Below, piece by piece: positions 28,719 to 39,125 of a stretch of 63,648 bases of DNA. Numbering within the stretch: position 1 is the first letter of the stretch; each line of letters begins with the position of its first letter. Source of the stretch: Planctomycetota bacterium (lineage in GTDB: Bacteria > Planctomycetota > Phycisphaerae > Phycisphaerales > SM1A02); contig VGXR01000010.1 of assembly GCA_016873255.1 (NCBI GenBank), positions 1-63,648 of the forward strand, read 5' to 3'. A program made the position numbers and the translations under genes. The notes under the pieces were generated by a model. It made no database searches and had not been told where the DNA came from. It saw nothing but the letters and a program-made list of their open reading frames with translations.

Positions 28719-28760
28719 CCGCGGCGGCCGCCCCTCGTGAGCGAAGGGCGACCGCCGCGG
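28719..28760. terminator. Long hairpin between convergent tauE-like gene and dnaK
   Basis: About 17 paired bases with two mismatches (28719-28737 with 28742-28760, TGAG loop). No T-run, but the position between two convergent stops and the very stable stem suggest a bidirectional terminator. Confidence 0.6.
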
Positions 28761-28783
28761 GAATCTCGCACGGGTCCGTGCCG

Positions 28784-30688
<1,905 letters not shown>

Positions 30689-30845
30689 GCCCACGGAGGT
30701 GCAAGCGGCGTGCCACGTCCCGCGAGCCCCCGGCGGGCCCCGCGGCGCAGGCTGGGGCTGTCCGTTCGGCGCGGCCGCGTGCCGGGTCTGCCGTTCTGGC
30801 AGCGAACGGATCCGCACGTGCCGGACCTACCATCCCGCGCTTCCC

Positions 30846-31874
30846 GTGAGCCAGCCTTCCCCCACGACCGAGTCGTTGCGCCGCGCCGTCGATGCCGTGC
30901 GCCCGGCGCTTCCCCTTGCGCGGCTCCTCGGCGACACGCTGGCTTCGGTGCCGCCCATCGAGAAGGGCGACGGGTCCCCCGTGACCGCCGCCGACTATGC
31001 GCTGCAGGCGGTGGTGGTGGCGGGCTTGCGAGCGGGCGCGCCGGACGGTCGCGTGGCGCTCATCGGCGAGGAGCATGCCGACGCGCTGGCGTCCGCGCGT
31101 CGACCCGACGTGGAGCGGGTGGTGGTCGACGCGGTGCGCGCCGCGCTCGGATGGCGGTCGCGCGCCGATGCGCTGCGGGCGATCGACGGCGATGAGCCGC
31201 GCGACGGCGAGCCGCGATGGACGATCGACCCGATCGACGGCACGAAGGGGTTCCTGCTGGGGGCGCAGTGCTCGGTGTGCCTGGCGCTCCTCCGCGGGCC
31301 GCATGTCGAGGTCGGCGTGCTCGGTTGCCCGCGGATGGGGCCGGCCGGCGACCTGTCGGTCCACGTCGGCGGTCCGGGCGTGCTGTACGCGGCCGCGCGC
31401 GGCGCGGGCGCGTTCGAGCTCGATGCCGCCGGCGAGGTGCGGCGCCGAATGCGGCTGTCCCCGCGGGGCGCGGGCGCCGTGCGATGGGCGAGGTCCATGA
31501 ACCGGAGCGCAAGCCCCGTGCCCTCGCGGCTGGAGCCGCGGCTTGCGGCGGTCGCGGCGCTCGAGGAATCGCGCATGGACAGCCAGTGCAAGTATGCGCT
31601 CGTCGCGCGCGGCGATGCCGACCTGGTGGTTCGGCTGCCGCGGTCACGGGGTCACCGAGAGAGTGTCTGGGACCATGCCTCCGGCGTGCTGATCGCGGCC
31701 GAGGCGGGTGCGGTCGTCACCGATGCGGCAGGAGCGCCGCTCGACTTCTCGCACGGGCCTTCGCTTGCCGTGAATGCGGGCGTGGTGTGCGCGGCGCCGG
31801 GCCTCGATGGGCGCGTGCTCTCCGCGATCGCCGAACTCGCGCGGGGCGAGGCCGTGCCGGGTGCCGCAGGATGA
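30846..31874 (+). CDS. Inositol monophosphatase / 3'(2'),5'-bisphosphate nucleotidase family phosphatase
   Basis: 342 residues from GTG 30846; no close in-frame ATG exists. Metal-site motifs of the Li+-sensitive family: GSPVTAADYALQ, the Glu pair in LIGEEHA, DPIDGTKGFLLG and VWDHASGVLIA. The DPIDGTKGF form is characteristic of the HAL2/CysQ branch that dephosphorylates PAP from sulfate assimilation, so that is the favoured activity. It overlaps the next gene by 4 bases (ATGA). Confidence 0.88.
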   Translation: MSQPSPTTESLRRAVDAVRPALPLARLLGDTLASVPPIEKGDGSPVTAADYALQAVVVAGLRAGAPDGRVALIGEEHADALASARRPDVERVVVDAVRAALGWRSRADALRAIDGDEPRDGEPRWTIDPIDGTKGFLLGAQCSVCLALLRGPHVEVGVLGCPRMGPAGDLSVHVGGPGVLYAAARGAGAFELDAAGEVRRRMRLSPRGAGAVRWARSMNRSASPVPSRLEPRLAAVAALEESRMDSQCKYALVARGDADLVVRLPRSRGHRESVWDHASGVLIAAEAGAVVTDAAGAPLDFSHGPSLAVNAGVVCAAPGLDGRVLSAIAELARGEAVPGAAG

Positions 31875-32884
31875 GCGTGCGCGCAACCGGCCGCGGTGCC
31901 GAGCGGGCGGCGCAGCCCGTTGCCTTGGCTGCGCTCGGCGTTGCCGTCGCCCTCCCCGCGGCGCTGGCATCGGCGGCGTGGATCGTGGGACAGCTGGTGG
32001 TCGACCGCTGGGCGTGGGCGCAGTGGCTCTTCTGGACGCCGCCGTGGGCCATGGCGGTCGGCGCGTTGGCAGGTGCACTGGCCGCGCGCGCCTGGCTGCC
32101 GCGCGGCGCCTTCGCGCGCATCGCGTTCTGGTCGTGCGCGATGGCATTCGCGTGGTCGAGCGGGCGCTTCGCGCTGACCGACGTCGGGTGGGCGGGGCAG
32201 GCGAAGCCCGGGCCCGGCGACATCACGGTGACCCACTGGAACCCGCAGTGGCCCGGGGAGGACGCGCTCGGCTGCGGCCGGGCGCTGGCCTCGGTGCTCG
32301 GTGACGTGGCTGTCGTGAGCGGGCCGGGGTCGATGCTGCGTTTCGACGCGCGTTCGGCGTGGCTCCCGCCCGGATACGTCGCGCATGACCACGGGATGTT
32401 CGGCGTGATCTCGCGCCTGCCGGTCGTGGACCACCGGATCCTCGCGTCGGTGTCGATGCCGGACGTCGGCACGATCTGGCTTGCGTGGGTCGTCGTGCGC
32501 ACCGAAGGCGGCGAGGACCTGCACGTCCTGGCCGTGGACCTTCCCTCGTCGCCTCGCCGCGCACGCGGGACGATCGCCGACGGGCTTCGGTCGGTGCTTG
32601 CCCAAGTGCGACTCCCGGCGGCCCCGGACCTCGTGCTCGGCGACCTCAACTGCACGCCCGGCAGCGTGATCCTCCCGGTGGCGGCACGGTTCATGTCGCC
32701 CGCGCCGCCGTGGCGCTCGTCGGGGTGGCTGTGCACGTACCGGCGTCCGTGGCCGGTCCTGCGCATCGACCACATGCTTGCGGGCTCGCGGGTTCAGTGG
32801 GTCGGGTATCGAACCGCGGACCTCGGCTACAGCGACCATCGCGCCCAGGTGGGCACGATTCGCATGGCCCCTCACAATCCCTGA
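31871..32884 (+). CDS. Membrane-anchored endonuclease/exonuclease/phosphatase-fold protein
   Basis: 337 residues. Three hydrophobic helices occupy about residues 20-105, placing the remainder outside the cytoplasm. The C-terminal domain has the EEP fingerprints: HWNPQWPG near its start, VLGDLNCTPGS (metal/catalytic Asp-x-Asn), IDHML and YSDHRA at the end. EEP proteins cleave nucleic acids, phosphoinositides or other phosphodiesters. Translation is coupled to the HAL2-like phosphatase by an ATGA overlap. Actual substrate unknown. Confidence 0.82.
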   Translation: MSVRATGRGAERAAQPVALAALGVAVALPAALASAAWIVGQLVVDRWAWAQWLFWTPPWAMAVGALAGALAARAWLPRGAFARIAFWSCAMAFAWSSGRFALTDVGWAGQAKPGPGDITVTHWNPQWPGEDALGCGRALASVLGDVAVVSGPGSMLRFDARSAWLPPGYVAHDHGMFGVISRLPVVDHRILASVSMPDVGTIWLAWVVVRTEGGEDLHVLAVDLPSSPRRARGTIADGLRSVLAQVRLPAAPDLVLGDLNCTPGSVILPVAARFMSPAPPWRSSGWLCTYRRPWPVLRIDHMLAGSRVQWVGYRTADLGYSDHRAQVGTIRMAPHNP

Positions 32885-32901
32885 CTTCTCTGCGCGCCCG
32901 G

Positions 32902-33034
32902 CGCGTCAGCGCTTCTCGCCTTCAGACCCGCGTCAGCGCTTCTCGCCTTCAGACCCGCGTCAGCGCTTCTCGCCTTCAGACCCGCGTCAGCGCTTCTCGC
33001 CTTCAGACCCGCGTCAGCGCTTCTCGCCTTCAGA
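32902..33034. repeat. 27-bp minisatellite that includes the 3' end and stop of the pseudopilin gene
   Basis: Four perfect 27-bp units at 32902, 32929, 32956 and 32983, and a 25-base fifth copy at 33010-33034. The fifth copy is the authentic C-terminal coding end (…EGEKR and TGA) of the minus-strand pseudopilin gene; the others lie beyond its stop, toward the convergent EEP gene. Unit length is divisible by three, so each copy repeats the stop in the same frame. Confidence 0.95.
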
Positions 33035-33784
33035 GATATCGCCCCACAACGAACTGATTTCCTGCGAGACGTCGCTCGACACCGTGGTGATGGGGTCCTG
33101 CGGAAGTCGGTTGCGGACGGCGTTGCGCTCGTCCGACCACCAGTCGGTGCTCAGGTCGCCGAACAGCCGGTTGAGGCCCGTGCCGTGGTTGAAGTCGAGT
33201 TGGCTGCGGAGGCCATCCGTCAGCAGCATGAGCCGGCTGCCATGGTCGAGCCTTACCAGTTCGCCGCGCTCGGGCGTGTTGGCGTGGTACTTGTGGCCGC
33301 TGTAGTGGAAGTTGGTGGCCAGTTCGTCCGTGGACCCGTCTCGGTAGCGGCTGGCGCACGCGTCGGACGGGTTCATGCCGTGATGGCTTGGGCAGTAGAG
33401 GCACTCGCACGAGTCGAGGTACGCGTTGGCAAGTCGGCCGAGGCCATCCCAGGCCTGGCCGCCGCTCGAGGGCGCCGCAAGTCGCGCGAGCATGAGCGCG
33501 CCGACGTCGGGCGGGGAGTTGTCGAGCACGCGGCTGTACGGAAGCCGGTCGCCGTTGCTCTGCGCATAGGCCGACAGGGCGATGCCGACATTGCGCATGT
33601 TGCTTGCGCAGACGAGGCGCCGCGACTGCTCCCGGGTGGCGCGCAGCGACGGCAGCAGCACCCCGCACAGCACGGCAATGACCCCGAGGCAGACGATGAC
33701 CTCGACGAGCGTGTAGCCCGACAGCCGGCGACCGGCTGCGCCGGCGGCTGGCAACGACGGGTATTGGAAGCCGAGGACCTTCAT
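33014..33784 (-). CDS. Prepilin-type (type II secretion pseudopilin-like) protein
   Basis: 256 residues from ATG 33784; ATG 33811 would give 265. A basic leader of about 22 residues ends RRLSG, then YTLVEVIVCLGVIAVLCG follows: the prepilin peptidase site G^Y with Glu at +5 and the hydrophobic helix. Downstream cysteines (CECLYCPSHHG) and DHGSRLMLLTDG resemble the H...DG processing-associated signature seen in planctomycete families of this kind. It is exported and probably assembled in a pseudopilus or left on the surface. Divergent from the ECF sigma gene with a 9-bp hairpin between them; its last codons belong to a minisatellite. Confidence 0.85.
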   Translation of the reverse strand: MKVLGFQYPSLPAAGAAGRRLSGYTLVEVIVCLGVIAVLCGVLLPSLRATREQSRRLVCASNMRNVGIALSAYAQSNGDRLPYSRVLDNSPPDVGALMLARLAAPSSGGQAWDGLGRLANAYLDSCECLYCPSHHGMNPSDACASRYRDGSTDELATNFHYSGHKYHANTPERGELVRLDHGSRLMLLTDGLRSQLDFNHGTGLNRLFGDLSTDWWSDERNAVRNRLPQDPITTVSSDVSQEISSLWGDISEGEKR

Positions 33785-33819
33785 TGGGCCTTGTCTGAGC
33801 GACCGTCCCATACGGCGTC

Positions 33820-33844
33820 CCGGACCCCGGGGGAGGGGGTCCGG
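33820..33844. promoter_or_regulatory. Perfect 9-bp inverted repeat in sigma/pseudopilin divergent region
   Basis: CCGGACCCC (33820-33828) pairs with GGGGTCCGG (33836-33844) around a 7-base G-rich loop. It lies 36 bp upstream of the pseudopilin ATG at 33784 and about 150 bp before the sigma gene. It could be an operator or a 5'-leader hairpin. Confidence 0.4.
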
Positions 33845-33990
33845 TCACGCCAAGGGGTAGTTTGCCACCCTCGTGGGGCGTCTCAAGCGAAATCTGAACG
33901 AAATCGTCCGGAATGGCGATGCCAAGGGTGGGACGCATCGCAGAGTGTTCTTGGACCCCGCGCCCCGCCCCGCAACGAGGAACCCCGCCG

Positions 33991-34572
33991 TTGGACCCCA
34001 TCGAGCGCCAGGACCGGATGCTCATGCAGCGCGTCGCCCACGGCGACGAAGCGGCCATGGAGGAGCTCTACGACCGGTTCGTTGGCCTGGTTTTCAAGGC
34101 TTCCCGGCAGGTCCTGACGCGCGCCGAGGCGGAGGACGCGGTGCAGGAGACCTTCGTCCGGCTGTGGCAGACGGCCGATCGATTCGACCCTGAACGCGCC
34201 AAGCTGGTGACCTGGGTCATGCTCATCACCCGCCGGCACCTGATCGACCGGCTGCGTCGTAAGGGCGCTCGCCCGGAGCAGTTGGGGTTCGATTCGTCCA
34301 ACGACGCCTTGGGGCCGGTCGGCATGCCGCCCGTGGAGCCGGGGGGTCAGCACGATGTCGAGGTCCTTCGCCGTCGGGTGGCCGAGCTTCCTGAGCTGCA
34401 GCGCGTCGTGATCGAGCGGACCTACATGCAGGGCTTTACGCTGCGGGAGGTGAGCGAGCAGCTCGGTGCGCCCCTCGGAACCGTCAAGAGTGCGCTCAGC
34501 CGGGGATTGGCGAAGTTGCGCGACCGACTAGGGCCTGATAATCAAATCGGCAACTCGGATTCCCCGGCGTAG
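33991..34572 (+). CDS. ECF-family RNA polymerase sigma factor
   Basis: 193 residues from TTG 33991, chosen because GAGGAA (33977-33982) sits 8 bases upstream; ATG 33913 gives 219 residues with an unconserved leader and ATG 34018 is also possible. Region 2 contains AEDAVQETFVRLW and TWVMLITRRHLIDRLRRK; region 4 contains LPELQRVVIERTYMQGFTL with the helix-turn-helix SEQLGAPLGTVKSALSRG. It directs RNA polymerase to a specific regulon and is likely held by the anti-sigma factor encoded 51 bp downstream. Confidence 0.93.
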   Translation: MDPIERQDRMLMQRVAHGDEAAMEELYDRFVGLVFKASRQVLTRAEAEDAVQETFVRLWQTADRFDPERAKLVTWVMLITRRHLIDRLRRKGARPEQLGFDSSNDALGPVGMPPVEPGGQHDVEVLRRRVAELPELQRVVIERTYMQGFTLREVSEQLGAPLGTVKSALSRGLAKLRDRLGPDNQIGNSDSPA

Positions 34573-34623
34573 GGGAGCCGTTTGCATTCCGGCTGCGAAC
34601 AGGGCGAGTGAAGTGAGGACGTG

Positions 34624-35553
34624 ATGAACCAGTACGGCGGGAACAACTCCGGTGATCGTTCCGCAGGCGACCGGGCGCGCGGCGCGGACCTGCGCGCCGA
34701 GGCCATGCTCGATGCCATGGGCATGCTCGACGAGGTGGATGCGGCGGCATTCGAGCGGTCGTTCCGCGATGCCACTCCCGCCGTGCAGGCAGAGCTTCGA
34801 GAGCTGCAGGCCGCGGTGTCGGCGGACCCGGCGTTCCTCTCCAACAACGAGGATGAGCCCCCGGCTGGCCTCAAGGCGCGCACGATGGCGCGCGTGATGA
34901 CGGCCATCGACCGCCAGGACGATGACTTCGCGCCGATCGCGCACATCGGACGCACCGCCACCCTCGCGCAGCGGCGGCGGATGCGCGCAGCCGGCGCGGC
35001 CGGCATCGGCGAGGCCGTCGAGTTGGCCGGGCTGCGCTCGGACCTCGACGCGTTCGTGCGAAGTTCGTACCGCTGGCGTGCCGCGGCGATCGCGCTGTCG
35101 GCGGCGCTCGTGGTGGCGCTGGTCTTCCAGGTGTCGAGCAATGCCTTCGTGGGCCGCGTCACCGAGGTGGTGTTCGGCGGCGCAACGCCGCTCCAGATGC
35201 TCGCCGCCATCGGCAGCGAGGATGCGGGCCTTCGCATCGAGCGGGCCACTTACCGCCGCGGCGTGGCAGGCATCCCGGGCAAGGGCCCGGCCGCCGGCCT
35301 CGGGTCGATGACGCTTGCGGTCTCGGAGCCGGACCGCGTCCTGACCTGCGTCGGCCTCGGCCTCGAGGTGCGCGGGAGGTACACCGTTCGGCATGTCGCG
35401 GACGACGACACCGTCACCGAGCTCGGCAGTTTCGTCGCCAACGGCGCGAACTGGGCCTACGAAGGTCAGCTGCCCGATGGCGCCGCGGGCAGGTTCCGCT
35501 CCGGACGGATCGAGGTGGTGGATGCGGCGGGCGACGTGGTGATGCGCGGCTGA
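34624..35553 (+). CDS. Anti-sigma factor, RskA-like, single membrane span
   Basis: 309 residues from ATG 34624 (GTG at 34621 also in frame). The cytoplasmic N-terminus (about 28-65: LDAMGMLDEVDAAAFERSF) resembles the anti-sigma domain of RskA-type regulators and lacks the H-x3-C-x2-C zinc signature. One transmembrane helix spans about 151-171. The C-terminal ~135 residues are extracytoplasmic, with a beta-rich GLGLEVRGRYTVRH. Placed right behind the ECF sigma gene, it presumably sequesters that sigma at the membrane and could be released by regulated proteolysis, for which rseP in this window is a candidate (inference). Confidence 0.78.
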   Translation: MNQYGGNNSGDRSAGDRARGADLRAEAMLDAMGMLDEVDAAAFERSFRDATPAVQAELRELQAAVSADPAFLSNNEDEPPAGLKARTMARVMTAIDRQDDDFAPIAHIGRTATLAQRRRMRAAGAAGIGEAVELAGLRSDLDAFVRSSYRWRAAAIALSAALVVALVFQVSSNAFVGRVTEVVFGGATPLQMLAAIGSEDAGLRIERATYRRGVAGIPGKGPAAGLGSMTLAVSEPDRVLTCVGLGLEVRGRYTVRHVADDDTVTELGSFVANGANWAYEGQLPDGAAGRFRSGRIEVVDAAGDVVMRG

Positions 35554-35559
35554 CCGTGG

Positions 35560-37605
35560 TCACTCGGCGCGGCGCGCCCATTCGAACTCAAGCGGCTCCA
35601 GCTCCTGCTGGAGCCGTTCTCGCTCCTGCGTGAGCTGACGCGACTTCTGCGGGTCGGCGTAGACCTTGGGGTCGAGCATCGACTCGTCGATGGCGCGCAC
35701 GCGCGTCTCGATCTCGGTGATGCGACGCTCGATGCGGTCGGTCTCCATGCGCGCGAGCTTGGGGTCGCCGGTGGGGGCGGCCTTGGGCTTCGCCGCGGGC
35801 GTGGCGGCCGGCTTGCCGGCGGCGGGCTTGGCGGGCTCCGCAATCGGCTTGGCGCGCTCGGCGGCGGCCTTGGCGCGCTCGGCGGCGGCCTTGGCGCGCT
35901 CGGCGGCGGCCTTGGCGCGCTCGGCGGCGGCCTTGGCGGTGGCGTCCTGCTGGGCCTTCTCCTCGGCCTCCTTCTCCTCCCACTCGTCCCAGCCGCCGTC
36001 GAAGAGCCGCGCGCCGCCGTTGCCGTCCAGGATCACCAGGCGGTCGCAGCAGGAGGCGAGCAGCGCGCGGTCGTGGCTGATCAGGATCAGCGCGCCGTCG
36101 TAGCCGCCCTCCTCCGGCGGGGTGGAGATCGCGGTCTCCAGGCGCTCGGCGCTCGGGATGTCGAGGTGGTTGGTCGGCTCGTCGAGCACGATCAGGTTGT
36201 TGGCCGCGCTCACGAGGCCGGCGATCACCATGCGGCCGCGCTCGCCGCCGGAGAGGTTTCCGACGCACTTCTCCTGCTCCTCGCCGGAGAAGAGGAACGC
36301 GCCCGCGAGGTTGCGCGCCTGCTGCTCGCTCGCGCGCAGTCCGCCCTCGTTGGAGGCGATCACGCGCTGCAGGTACTGCCAGACGGTGAGCATCGGGTCG
36401 ATGTGCTCCTGCGTCTGGCGGAAGTAGCCCACCTTGATCTGCGGGCTCACCTTGAGCTCGCCGGCGTCCGGCGCGAGGTCCCCGAGCAGCGCGCGCACGA
36501 GCGTCGTCTTGCCGGCGCCGTTGGGGCCGACGATGCCGATGCGGTCGAGCGGCTTGATGGCGAGATCGAGCTTGTCGAACAGCACCTTCTCGCCGTAGCG
36601 CTTGGAGAGGTGCTCGCAGCGCAGCACGTGGTCGCCGACGCGCGGCGCCTTCGGGAGCTCGAGCTGCATGACCTCGAGCTCCATCGGGCGCTCGACCAGC
36701 TCGTCCTGCTTGAAGCGCTCGAGCCGGGTGGCGCGGCCGCGGGCCTGCTTGGCGCGCTGGCCGGCCTTGTAGCGCATGATGTACTGCTCCTCCGCGCGGA
36801 TCTTGTCGAGCTGCTTCTCGTGGTTGCGCTGGCTGGTGAGCATGCGCTCGCGGCGGAGGTCGATGAAGTCGCGGTAGTTGCCCGGGTACTCGCGGATGCG
36901 GCCCATGTCGACCTCGATGATGCGGTGCACCACGTTGTCGAGCAGGCGGCGGTCGTGGCTCACGAGGAGCACCGCGCCCGGGTACTCCTCGCCGAGGAAC
37001 CGCTCGAGCCAGCGGCGGCCATCGATGTCGAGGTGGTTCGTGGGCTCGTCGAGGAGCAGCACGTCGGGCTGCTCGAGGAGCAGGCGGGCCAGGCCCACGC
37101 GCGCGCGCTGGCCTCCGGACAGCTTGCTGACGAGGGTGCCGAACTGCTCGTCGGTGAAGCCGAGGCCGTGCAGGGTCTCGTCGATCCGGTGGTCGATCGC
37201 GTAGCCGCCCGAGCGCTCCATCTCCTCCTCGATCCGCACCTGGCGCTTCATGAGCGCGTCGATGTCGGCGTCGGGCTTGGCCATGTCGTCGTAGATCTGC
37301 TCCATCTCGCGGTGGAGCTGGTCGAGGCGCTCGAATGCGCGCGCCGCCGCGTGGCGGAGGGTGTCCGTGGGCTCGAGGCGCGGGTCCTGCGAGAGGTAGC
37401 CCACGCGCGTGCCGCGGGCGAGCGACACCGAGCCGAAGTCTGGCTGCCAGATGCCCGCGATCAGCTTCATGAGCGTGCTCTTGCCGCCGCCGTTGCGGCC
37501 GACGAGGCCCACCTTCTCGCCGGGCTCGATGGAGACGGTGGCGCCCTCGAGCACGATGTTCGTGCCGAAGCCGTGGCGGACGTTTGCGACGCTGACGACG
37601 GGCAT
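35560..37605 (-). CDS. ABC-F family ATPase (Uup/EttA-like translation factor)
   Basis: 681 residues from ATG 37605 (37629 possible). Two ABC domains without membrane segments: Walker A GRNGGGKST and GPNGAGKTT, signatures LSGGQRARVGLARLL and LSGGERGRMVIAGL, DEPTNHLD twice. The inter-domain linker (YIMRYKAGQRAKQARGRATR) is the P-site tRNA interaction motif type. The C-terminal extension has AERAKAA repeats from a 21-bp DNA array, then an Ala/Pro/Lys stretch and a terminal coiled coil, as in Uup. By family it acts on ribosomes or on replication intermediates. Confidence 0.92.
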   Translation of the reverse strand: MPVVSVANVRHGFGTNIVLEGATVSIEPGEKVGLVGRNGGGKSTLMKLIAGIWQPDFGSVSLARGTRVGYLSQDPRLEPTDTLRHAAARAFERLDQLHREMEQIYDDMAKPDADIDALMKRQVRIEEEMERSGGYAIDHRIDETLHGLGFTDEQFGTLVSKLSGGQRARVGLARLLLEQPDVLLLDEPTNHLDIDGRRWLERFLGEEYPGAVLLVSHDRRLLDNVVHRIIEVDMGRIREYPGNYRDFIDLRRERMLTSQRNHEKQLDKIRAEEQYIMRYKAGQRAKQARGRATRLERFKQDELVERPMELEVMQLELPKAPRVGDHVLRCEHLSKRYGEKVLFDKLDLAIKPLDRIGIVGPNGAGKTTLVRALLGDLAPDAGELKVSPQIKVGYFRQTQEHIDPMLTVWQYLQRVIASNEGGLRASEQQARNLAGAFLFSGEEQEKCVGNLSGGERGRMVIAGLVSAANNLIVLDEPTNHLDIPSAERLETAISTPPEEGGYDGALILISHDRALLASCCDRLVILDGNGGARLFDGGWDEWEEKEAEEKAQQDATAKAAAERAKAAAERAKAAAERAKAAAERAKPIAEPAKPAAGKPAATPAAKPKAAPTGDPKLARMETDRIERRITEIETRVRAIDESMLDPKVYADPQKSRQLTQERERLQQELEPLEFEWARRAE
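35854..35937 (-). repeat. 21-bp coding tandem repeat in ABC-F gene (4 copies)
   Basis: Four identical 21-bp units at 35854, 35875, 35896 and 35917 encode AERAKAA heptads, a probable coiled-coil linker. Confidence 0.95.
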
Positions 37606-37679
37606 GTCGAGCCGTGCAGCGTAGGGCAAAGCCGCGCCTGCGCGCCGCGGGCGGTTCCGGGGCCGTCTACCCTTCGGGG

Positions 37680-38156
37680 ATGCCGAACTTCATGCGCCGC
37701 TGGCTCCGACCGCGCGGGCTGATCCTCACGGTGATGATCGTGGCGGTGGGCGCGGTGATCTGGCGCAGCCAGCGGGTCCAGCGCGAGGCGGACGCGGCGC
37801 GTGCCGCGGACTGGGTGCGGTCGACCGTCGTCGCGGCGCAGGCCGACCGCGGCAACGCGTTCGAGGTGGCCGGCACCGAGCCCGTGGTGGCCGGGGTGGT
37901 TGCCTCCTGGGTGCGTGCGGTCGTGCCCGAGGGCAGGGCGGTCGAGCCGCGGGTGGATGCGGTGCCCGTCGGGGCTGGGCCGTTCGGGGCCGGCGACGGC
38001 GAGGCGACGCACCGGGCGACCATCGAACTGCTCGGCGCGCGCGGCGAGGCGGACGTGCACTGGGCGGAGGGCCGGCGCGCGATCGTGGGGTGGCGGGTGC
38101 TGGTTCGGGCTCCCGAGGGAGCCTCAGGGGCAGGTGCCCCACGCCCCGAGCAGTAG
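37680..38156 (+). CDS. Small membrane-anchored hypothetical protein
   Basis: 158 residues from ATG 37680. A basic RRWLRPRG N-terminus precedes one hydrophobic helix (GLILTVMIVAVGAVIW), then about 120 residues predicted outside the cytoplasm, rich in Ala, Val and Gly, with no cysteine and no motif I recognise. It starts 74 bp from the divergent ABC-F gene. The last 33 bases overlap the 3' end of the convergent dockerin-like gene. Confidence 0.6.
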   Translation: MPNFMRRWLRPRGLILTVMIVAVGAVIWRSQRVQREADAARAADWVRSTVVAAQADRGNAFEVAGTEPVVAGVVASWVRAVVPEGRAVEPRVDAVPVGAGPFGAGDGEATHRATIELLGARGEADVHWAEGRRAIVGWRVLVRAPEGASGAGAPRPEQ

Positions 38157-38906
38157 CCCGAGGTCTGCGCCGTTGACGACGCCGTCGCCGTTCAGGTCGG
38201 CCGCGTTGCCGGCTGCCGGGCCCCACGCCCCGAGCAGGAGTCCGAGGTCAGCGCCATCGACGCTGCCGTTGCCGTCGAGGTCCGCGCGGCACGCCGCGCG
38301 CTCGATCATCACCGAGTACTGCGCGATGTTGAGGCAGGTGTCCGGCCCGAACGCGAACAGGCTCCAGCTCGAGCCGTTGAAGAACGAGGCGTTGTTGGTG
38401 TAGTAGCCGGTGGTCTGCGCGGTGCAGGTGCCCACCTGGAAGCCGAACGAGCCGCCGTAGGAATAGTTGCGGCACTTCACCGACCAGCCCACGTTGTTGT
38501 AGCCGCCGGTCGTGTAGACGGTCGGCAGCGGGATGACGAGGTCGAAGAACGTCGCCTCGGTGCCGAAGGCGGCGGGAAGTTCGACCCCGGTGACGACCGT
38601 CGAGTAGAGGACTGCACCGTTGCCGAAGACCAACCCGCTCGGGTCGCCGTTGTTGAGCGTGAACTCGATGTCCGTCGTACCGGGGGTGGCGCTGCCGAAC
38701 GTGGCGAGCCGAAGCGTGATCTGGCCGAGCGGGACGGGTGGCGAGGCCGGGCCGCCCAGCCAGCCTGAGTCGCCGTACTTGACGGCAGCGGCGTTGGCGG
38801 CGTTGAATGGCGCGAAGAACCCATTGTCGTTGCCGGTCTCGAAGACCACCTGGGCGGAGGCGGAGGCGGAGGCGCAGATGGCGAGGGTGGCGAGGAAGCT
38901 CTTCAT
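38124..38906 (-). CDS. Secreted protein with C-terminal dockerin-like repeat pair
   Basis: 260 residues from ATG 38906; signal peptide MKSFLATLAICASASASA followed by QVVFETGND. The middle ~170 residues form an Asn/Gly/Thr/Tyr-rich beta-type region with a Cys pair (KCRNYS and GTCTAQTT). At the C-terminus two repeats, DLDGNGSVDGADLGLLLGAW and DLNGDGVVNGADLGLLLGAW, each have the Ca-binding D-x-D/N-x-D/N-G loop of dockerin/EF-hand type I modules. This GA-D-L-G-LLLGAWG form is common at the ends of many Phycisphaerae secreted proteins and is a likely surface anchoring or sorting tag (known pattern, unknown receptor). Confidence 0.82.
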   Translation of the reverse strand: MKSFLATLAICASASASAQVVFETGNDNGFFAPFNAANAAAVKYGDSGWLGGPASPPVPLGQITLRLATFGSATPGTTDIEFTLNNGDPSGLVFGNGAVLYSTVVTGVELPAAFGTEATFFDLVIPLPTVYTTGGYNNVGWSVKCRNYSYGGSFGFQVGTCTAQTTGYYTNNASFFNGSSWSLFAFGPDTCLNIAQYSVMIERAACRADLDGNGSVDGADLGLLLGAWGPAAGNAADLNGDGVVNGADLGLLLGAWGTCP

Positions 38907-39125
38907 GGATCGGGGGGATCTTAGGGTCAAGGGCCCGCCCAAAGTGATTACTGGCACTTGGTGCGGCGTTCCGATGAAACAATATGCACGGGAATCCGCG
39001 ACAGTCACGCTTGACCGTGCCCGGGATTCGGTCATTCTTGAGCCGCTCTCCCGCGGCCTCCCTTGCCGCGCCTGAACCCTTTCCCTGAACCCTTTCCCTG
39101 AACCCTTTCCCGGAGCCGTCACGCC
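38907..39125. other. Divergent intergenic region with 13-bp triplet repeat
   Basis: 219 bases between two divergent surface-protein genes. It presumably holds both promoters. Three tandem copies of CCTGAACCCTTTC (39071, 39084, 39097) end 16 bp before the PEP-CTERM start. Confidence 0.6.
39071..39109. repeat. 13-bp tandem repeat, 3 copies
   Basis: Perfect copies of CCTGAACCCTTTC at 39071-39083, 39084-39096 and 39097-39109. Non-coding in the chosen gene models; immediately upstream of the PEP-CTERM gene. Confidence 0.95.

Noticed and set aside
32902-33034. Possible CRISPR array
   Set aside because: The 27-bp units are directly adjacent with no spacers and include a gene end; no cas genes nearby.
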